Assembly: GCA_008931825.1 (NCBI GenBank)
Contig: QXVZ01031814.1
Location: 1-22,371, forward strand
DNA: 22,371 nucleotides
Origin: Phallusia fumigata
Lineage: Eukaryota > Chordata > Ascidiacea > Phlebobranchia > Ascidiidae
Direction: 5' to 3'
Positions 18,601-22,371 of the stretch are shown piece after piece (the stretch's first letter is position 1; each line of letters starts with the position of its first letter). Position numbers and translations under genes: made by a program. The notes beneath the pieces are model-generated. The model searched no databases. It saw only the letters and a list, made by a program, of their open reading frames with translations, and had not been told where the DNA came from.

Positions 18601-19750
18601 TATATGCAAGTTCAGAATTTACAACAAGGCTTTCATGCAGGCCACCAACAGCATATGATGGGCTTACAAATAACACAGGGGCATTTTTTTAATTTTTAAC
18701 TGTAAGTGGAGTGCACCTGCAGCAATGACCTACAGAGAGCACATGTAAACCAGATTTTACAGTATAATGTATAAACACATGGCAGTGACGTCATTACAAT
18801 GGCCATTAAGATTTTGACATAATTTCTAAACCGGCATCCTCCATTCAAAATGTTGCAGACACCTGAAATAGCATACAATATGCCTTATCAGCACCAAACT
18901 TGCAAACATACTTTTGTCTGCTGTGCAAGCATGCTGATTGGCTCTGAAGCAGGGATGTGAAATATTGAATAATTTATTTATCGAAAAAGATTTATTTTAT
19001 AATCCAATTACCCGTAAAAAACGCTTCTGGATTTGAATATATTTGGATTCAAACCCCTAACATTTGAAGTTGGGAAATGAGTTACAGCACAGCTAATTTA
19101 CGTAGATTTTTCCCCAACCTGCAAGTCAATGAAGCTGTCGTAGCTTTCCTTGGTAAAAGTGACATTCCGCAAGACTGCTGCTACACAATATGGTCGAATC
19201 AACTTAGTGGGTTCCTTCACAATCATCTTGAATTTATTTCCATCAGCAGGTTGAACTATCCGGTAGTTTGGAGCTGGCGATTTTCTCAGAAACACATTGA
19301 ATGCCTGGACCAAGCCCTCGATACACAGTAAATCGTATCTGTATTGCATCATCACATAATTACTCAACAATAATGTATAGGTCGTGTTAAAGCATCCATC
19401 AACTTTCACAAAAAGATGTAAATTGCAAAGAAGGTCAATTACAAGTTGGCACATGGTCATACAGACTGCTTTATATAACTTTTTTCAACATACTGAAACT
19501 ATGTTATATTAACCTACACAAATGTTAAAACATATTACCGATTTGCAGGTATATCAATTTTGTATATAACTGCATCCGAAGCATTTTCAGCCTTGCTTTC
19601 CCCTTGTTCCTTTTCAATTTGTTCACGTTCCGATGTCACCTCATCCAATTCAATTCCATATTGAAAACATAGTTCATCAAACTCTTCTTCAGTATAAGTT
19701 TTTCCCAGTGCTTTGTACAACGCATCTCTATTTACACTTATTGTCGGCAT
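15551..19750 (-). CDS. FARSB: Phenylalanyl-tRNA synthetase beta subunit, cytosolic (complete, 8 exons)
   Basis: This is the beta subunit of the cytosolic (alpha-beta)2 phenylalanyl-tRNA synthetase, which attaches phenylalanine to tRNA-Phe. The alpha chain holds the catalytic site; beta contributes tRNA recognition, structural domains and editing. Exons: 19750-19539, 19338-19119, 18542-18058, 17877-17782, 17467-17125, 16518-16336, 16077-15950, 15683-15551. They join in phase into 599 residues plus TAA (human: 589). Landmarks are [13 protein letters not shown] near the N-terminus, GTHDLD (161-166), [10 protein letters not shown] (234-243, the B3/B4 editing region), [13 protein letters not shown] (353-365, B5), [10 protein letters not shown] (471-480) and [10 protein letters not shown] near the end. 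The start is secure because the first residues match the family N-terminus. The only unusual junction is the exon 3 donor, AG/GTTCAT. A possible 3' splice site (TTTTTTAG) lies about 24 nt before the ATG. No frameshift or missing block was seen. Confidence 0.97.
15950..16077 (-). CDS. FARSB: FARSB exon 7
   Basis: This 128-nt exon encodes residues 514-555 plus two bases of codon 556. [15 protein letters not shown] and the final YFPG(R) match the conserved 'IHGLLDR.MQLL' and 'FFPGR' blocks of the synthetase-like core. The acceptor is TTTTTAG/GTG; the donor is GAAG/GTAAAA. Confidence 0.95.
16336..16518 (-). CDS. FARSB: FARSB exon 6
   Basis: This 183-nt, phase 0/0 exon encodes residues 453-513. 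It contains [20 protein letters not shown] and ends YNKTPGFE, both nearly identical to the animal family. The acceptor is TAAAAG/GTG; the donor is GAA/GTATGT. Confidence 0.96.
16635..16722. repeat. Degenerate AAGTC/GACTT-rich repeat
   Basis: AACTTAAGTC, TGACTTAAG and TTGACTCAAGTCA recur within about 90 bp in FARSB intron 5. These short units are self-complementary (GACTT/AAGTC), so the stretch could fold. It looks like a decayed simple or satellite-like repeat. Confidence 0.4.
17125..17467 (-). CDS. FARSB: FARSB exon 5 (B5 region into the synthetase-like core)
   Basis: This 343-nt exon completes codon 338 and encodes residues 339-452. [17 protein letters not shown] (353-369) is the B5 signature; [13 protein letters not shown] and NPATQEFQ lead into the core domain. 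The acceptor is CTTGCAG/GTCTG; the donor is CAG/GTACGT. Confidence 0.96.
17782..17877 (-). CDS. FARSB: FARSB exon 4
   Basis: This 96-nt exon completes codon 306 and encodes residues 307-337 plus two bases of codon 338. It reads [18 protein letters not shown] and then [12 protein letters not shown], matching the family block '...D.INKKVGI...... LLTRMYLK'. It ends the B3/B4 segment and begins B5. Confidence 0.95.
18058..18542 (-). CDS. FARSB: FARSB exon 3 (B3/B4 editing domain)
   Basis: This 485-nt exon encodes residues 145-305 plus two bases of codon 306. It holds [20 protein letters not shown] (146-165), [21 protein letters not shown] and VTMFSSYC, all diagnostic of the B3/B4 domain in eukaryotic beta subunits. 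The acceptor is ACATAG/GAT. The donor AG/GTTCAT is weaker than the others in the gene, but phase and protein match fix it. Confidence 0.96.
18786..18793. promoter_or_regulatory. CRE palindrome TGACGTCA
   Basis: A perfect 8-bp site in the context CAGTGACGTCAT lies in FARSB intron 2, the largest upstream intron of that gene after intron 5. Use is not shown. Confidence 0.25.
19119..19338 (-). CDS. FARSB: FARSB exon 2
   Basis: This 220-nt exon completes codon 71 (the R of ANR) and encodes residues 72-144. [29 protein letters not shown] and YDSFIDLQ match the family blocks 'RYDLLC.EGL' and '.RP..V.AVLRN..F....Y.SFI.LQ'. The acceptor is ATACAG/ATAC; the donor is CAG/GTTGGG. Confidence 0.96.
19539..19750 (-). 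CDS. FARSB: FARSB exon 1 (start codon)
   Basis: This 212-nt coding part encodes residues 1-70 plus two bases of codon 71. It begins [19 protein letters not shown] and includes [16 protein letters not shown] and KIDIPANR, matching the N-terminus of animal FARSB almost residue for residue. The donor is CG/GTAATA. A candidate 3' splice site about 24 nt upstream (TTTTTTAG/GGATTAG) could mark a 5' UTR intron or a trans-splice site. Confidence 0.96.
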
Positions 19751-20475
19751 ATTGATGTATACAGTACCTAATCCCTAAAAAATTCTCTTTTTAAAACAAT
19801 TTCAGCAAGAACATTAAGAAAAAATTAGTTGGGTAGACTTTTTTTATTTTAGTTTAGCCTTAAAATGAGGGTAAGTTTAAAACATAAAAAAATCACAAAA
19901 ATGAAAGATATCTCTTAAAATGCTTGCAATAAATAATTTAGGTTGAAAATGATAAATAATTTTCTAATTTTTTCTCCTTCAGTAAACCAAAAACCTGTTT
20001 TCCTTTTTAACCTATGCCAAGCAACCAAAATTATCATGTTTTTTAACAAACATACATTTTGTTGAATAAACCTTTTTTTGCACGCAGAAAACTTAACACA
20101 GGATCTATTCCAATAGTTGCAAACAACCAAACAAAATCCTTAACCTGGAACACACTACAACAATTTAACTTGTGATGGACAGTGTTCAAACAATCAAACA
20201 AGTTTTAAAGCAATCGTGTTGGAAGTCATTCACCAAATAATCATTAAGTTTTGTAACAAAGCAACCGCAAAACAAATTCAAAGACTGATTGTTGGTAAAT
20301 CAAGGTAAAAAAATTCTGGGAAAAAGCAAAGTAATACAACAACTTATTGCCTCCACAAGAGGAAGTACTAGGGTAGGCTACTCAGTAAATGTGAGATTGC
20401 ATCCGAGCCAGATTGGAAAGAATGTCCTAAAATCCTCTAAATAAATGCTCCGCGCAATACTCTAGTTTTGACTCT

Positions 20476-20690
20476 ACAATCCGCACACTTTCAGTGATTT
20501 TGCGTACAAATCCGTGCACAATTTTACAATCTGCGCACAATCTTCATAAAATGCTATATATTGTAAATAGATGATTTATTTACAATTTTTGCACTTTTGG
20601 TTGCAAATATTTTATTCGAATCAGAAAATAAAAAATTGTAATTCGAAAGGCTTACCTAAAATTTTTTTCAGAGTGTAAATCTGCGCAAAA
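20476..20690 (+). repeat. Recurring motif ACAATCYGYGCACA-like
   Basis: Four related copies occur: ACAATCCGCACAC (20476), ACAAATCCGTGCACA (20506), ACAATCTGCGCACAA (20526) and TAAATCTGCGCAAAA (20676). Spacing is uneven. It may be a decayed short repeat or clustered binding sites upstream of FARSB. Confidence 0.35.
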
Positions 20691-20767
20691 GTCTTAACGT
20701 GCAATAAACATCAATGTTTTCATACATAGGGATCCTGTTGTGATTTTCTTTTTTCCTTGTTAAAGCT

Positions 20768-20775
20768 TGACGTCA
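20768..20775. promoter_or_regulatory. CRE palindrome TGACGTCA
   Basis: A perfect CREB/ATF-type site lies about 1.0 kb upstream of the FARSB start codon. This location makes regulatory use more plausible than for the intronic copies, but it is unproven. Confidence 0.3.
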
Positions 20776-20813
20776 CACGTTACGGATGTCGTTACAGATG
20801 ACCGCTAACGAGA

Positions 20814-20843
20814 TGCCCGTATGGTGACTGCCCGTGTGGTGAC
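20814..20843 (+). repeat. 15-bp tandem duplication
   Basis: TGCCCGTATGGTGAC is followed directly by TGCCCGTGTGGTGAC, differing at one base. Confidence 0.6.
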
Positions 20844-20993
20844 TTTAGGCTACCAACCCCGGTGCATCCGAGTACTTACTGCGTTCCCCAACAGAATTTA
20901 CGGACAGGCAAATTGATTGCTTTATCCAACAAGGACAGCAGTCACAAGTTGCGACACATTTCAGTGTGCCACATTTTTGCATTTGAAACTACG

Positions 20994-21220
20994 CACTCCA
21001 CTATAAAAAGCTACACAATACTCTTCTTTACTGACAAGTGACAACACTATCATGACCGCATGATGCAACTCTTGAAACAATCTGTTCTGGGGATTTCCCC
21101 AACTTGNCACTCCACTATAAAAAGCTACACAATACTCTTCTTTACTGACAAGTGACAACACTATCATGACCGCATGATGCAACTCTTGAAACAATCTGTT
21201 CTGGGGATTTCCCCAACTTG
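20994..21220 (+). repeat. 113-bp exact duplication flanking a single N
   Basis: Bases 20994-21106 and 21108-21220 appear identical over 113 bp, beginning CACTCCACTATAAAAAGC and ending CCCCAACTTG, and are joined by one N at 21107. An N placed exactly at the junction of two identical blocks suggests two contig ends that overlap but were not merged. The true sequence may contain one copy. Confidence 0.8.
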
Positions 21221-21664
21221 CCACAAGCGGGAAGTTAAAGAGGACGCTATTTTAAAATTTGTCATTTATGTTGAAATTGTTTTGACTAATTGTTCAATTT
21301 CTGGGTCAACTTTGCAGTCTGCACAATGCCAGAGGCACATAAATTAGCCTTATTTTATGCATAACTCACTTCTTCAATTTAAAGCCCACTTACTTCGGAA
21401 AAACATGAATAACTATAACAAACGAAACAAAAAGCAATAAAGAAGCGAAATCAAGCCGTATTTTCTGCGCCAATTGCCATTTCTATGTTACAATTGCAAA
21501 AAAGACAACGCCGCAAACACCTCAGACGGCGTTTTTGTTGGTTGAAAGTGAAAGCGTTTTAACGCACAAAAGTGAACTAAGGTTGTTGTTACGTCACGAA
21601 TTTACTGCAATACTACGCCGTGATGGCATACTTTTCTTTTTGATTTTTGGTAGGTTGTTTGGAC

Positions 21665-21968
21665 CAGAGCTTCCCAAACTAGGGGTCGCGTAACGAATTT
21701 TGTGGGTTGCGAGTACATTAATTTCCACAAATGGTCGTAATAGCGGTCTTTTTAAGCATTTGCCTTATTTAAATGTTTATTTAAGCTTTCTAACATTGCC
21801 ATGTTAAAACTACGCAAATTAAATTAAAATTTGATTTTGCTTTCTAGTAGTAGCCTACTCTTTTAACAAATGGAATGTTTTGAACTGCTTTATTTCTTCA
21901 AACGTTGAGTCGCAGACAAATGTATAAAATCAAAAGGTGTCGCAGACCAAAAAGTTCGGGAATCCCTG
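21665..21968. mobile_element. hAT-type non-autonomous element (304 bp)
   Basis: The left end reads CAGAGCTTCCCAAACT. The right end, read inward on the other strand, is CAGGGATTCCCGAACT, matching at 13 of 16 positions. CAGNGNTTCCCAAACT-type ends are typical of hAT transposons, which make 8-bp target duplications. The flanks GTTTGGAC (21657-21664) and GTTAAGAC (21969-21976) agree at 6 of 8. GGGGTCGCG follows the left end, and related GTCGCAGA stretches occur near the right end. No transposase frame is present. Confidence 0.7.
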
Positions 21969-22088
21969 GTTAAGACAAACAAAAGTTAAAATATTGAAAA
22001 CCCAGTTTATTCTACTACTTCTTGTTTTCTTGACGGCCGCTTAATTGCTACTGTCAGTAGTTATGACACAATACTGTATTTCCTCATC

Positions 22089-22108
22089 GTGACGTCGATG
22101 GACGTCAC
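22089..22108. promoter_or_regulatory. Inverted pair of CRE-like sites
   Basis: GTGACGTC and GACGTCAC are separated by GATG, forming a 20-bp inverted repeat with two seven-of-eight CRE matches. It lies about 2.3 kb upstream of FARSB; the target gene, if any, is unknown. Confidence 0.35.
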
Positions 22109-22247
22109 TAAACGACTTCACATTACTTTTGATTGATTTAAAAAAAAATAACAACAAAAAATAGACTATACATTTCAGTCACTAACATATCAGGAAAAAT
22201 GGAAAAAAAAAATGATACAGCCGTGTCAAAGACTGGAAGGTTTACAC

Positions 22248-22371
22248 CAGAGGGCGGCAACCCACGGCTTCACGTGTTCATTCCTCGGGCTCCCGTGACC
22301 CAAAGAGGCAACAATAACCATGCGTTGCAATCATTATGGTCACGGCATTTCACAATATTATTTTCATAAAA
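22248..22371 (+). mobile_element. Possible end of a second hAT-type element (partial)
   Basis: CAGAGGGCGGCAACCCACGG resembles the CAGNGGNGGGCAACC-type ends seen in another hAT group, followed by a GC-richer stretch (CGGGCTCCCGTGACCC). CCGTGACC (22293-22300) and GGTCACGG (22338-22345) form an inverted pair within it. The other end would lie beyond the window. Confidence 0.35.

Larger units (their letters stand above)
19751..22371. other. FARSB upstream region, no gene recognised
   Basis: This 2.6-kb stretch is AT-rich. No open frame with family resemblance was seen on either strand. It should contain the FARSB promoter, but no TATA box or initiator can be assigned with confidence. It holds a CRE palindrome (20768-20775), a recurring AATCYGYGCA-type motif (20476-20690), a 15-bp tandem duplication, the 113-bp duplication around an N, a hAT-type element, a paired CRE-like site, and a possible hAT end at the right edge. 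Confidence 0.5.

Noticed and set aside
1-22371. Bacterial operon, CRISPR array, toxin-antitoxin, phage or viral genes
   Set aside because: The window is spliced animal DNA. No regularly spaced repeats, prokaryotic gene clusters or viral protein motifs were seen.

Overview
This window is eukaryotic nuclear DNA, AT-rich, with short GT-AG introns (about 100-980 nt), and most probably comes from a ciliated animal. An ascidian tunicate such as Ciona would fit the gene density, intron size and base composition, but nothing seen here proves the taxon. Two protein genes are recognisable, both on the minus strand, and their exons join with matching reading phase at every junction. The two N characters (13972 and 21107) show that this is draft assembly.

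Right part, 15551-19750: a complete 8-exon gene for the beta subunit of cytosolic phenylalanyl-tRNA synthetase (FARSB). It predicts 599 residues, against 589 in human. The start, stop and every splice junction can be read directly.

Left and central part, from about 14561 to beyond base 1: the 5' half of an axonemal dynein heavy chain gene. I read 21 exons giving 948 residues of stem and linker (the DHC_N1-like tail and the start of DHC_N2). The gene leaves the window in the middle of the linker, so the AAA+ motor lies outside. The linker most resembles the DNAH6/DNAH14 group of single-headed inner-arm dyneins. The two most 5' exons are small and supported only by splice signals and phase. The N-terminal tail carries a Ser-rich and acidic segment bounded by two RRxS motifs.

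Introns and flanks hold decayed mobile DNA: three tRNA-like (SINE-type) bodies, a 112-bp inverted-repeat element, and a 304-bp hAT-type non-autonomous element with imperfect 8-bp target duplications. A possible second hAT end lies at the right edge. There are also several hairpins, including an interleaved pair of inverted repeats able to form a pseudoknot. A 113-bp exact duplication around the N at 21107 looks like an assembly artefact. The CRE palindrome TGACGTCA occurs five times.

The two genes have unrelated jobs (cytosolic tRNA charging, ciliary motility), and 989 nt separate the FARSB stop from the first dynein exon, so no operon is implied. No bacterial-type system, CRISPR array, viral gene or rRNA gene was seen, and I found no convincing new biological system.
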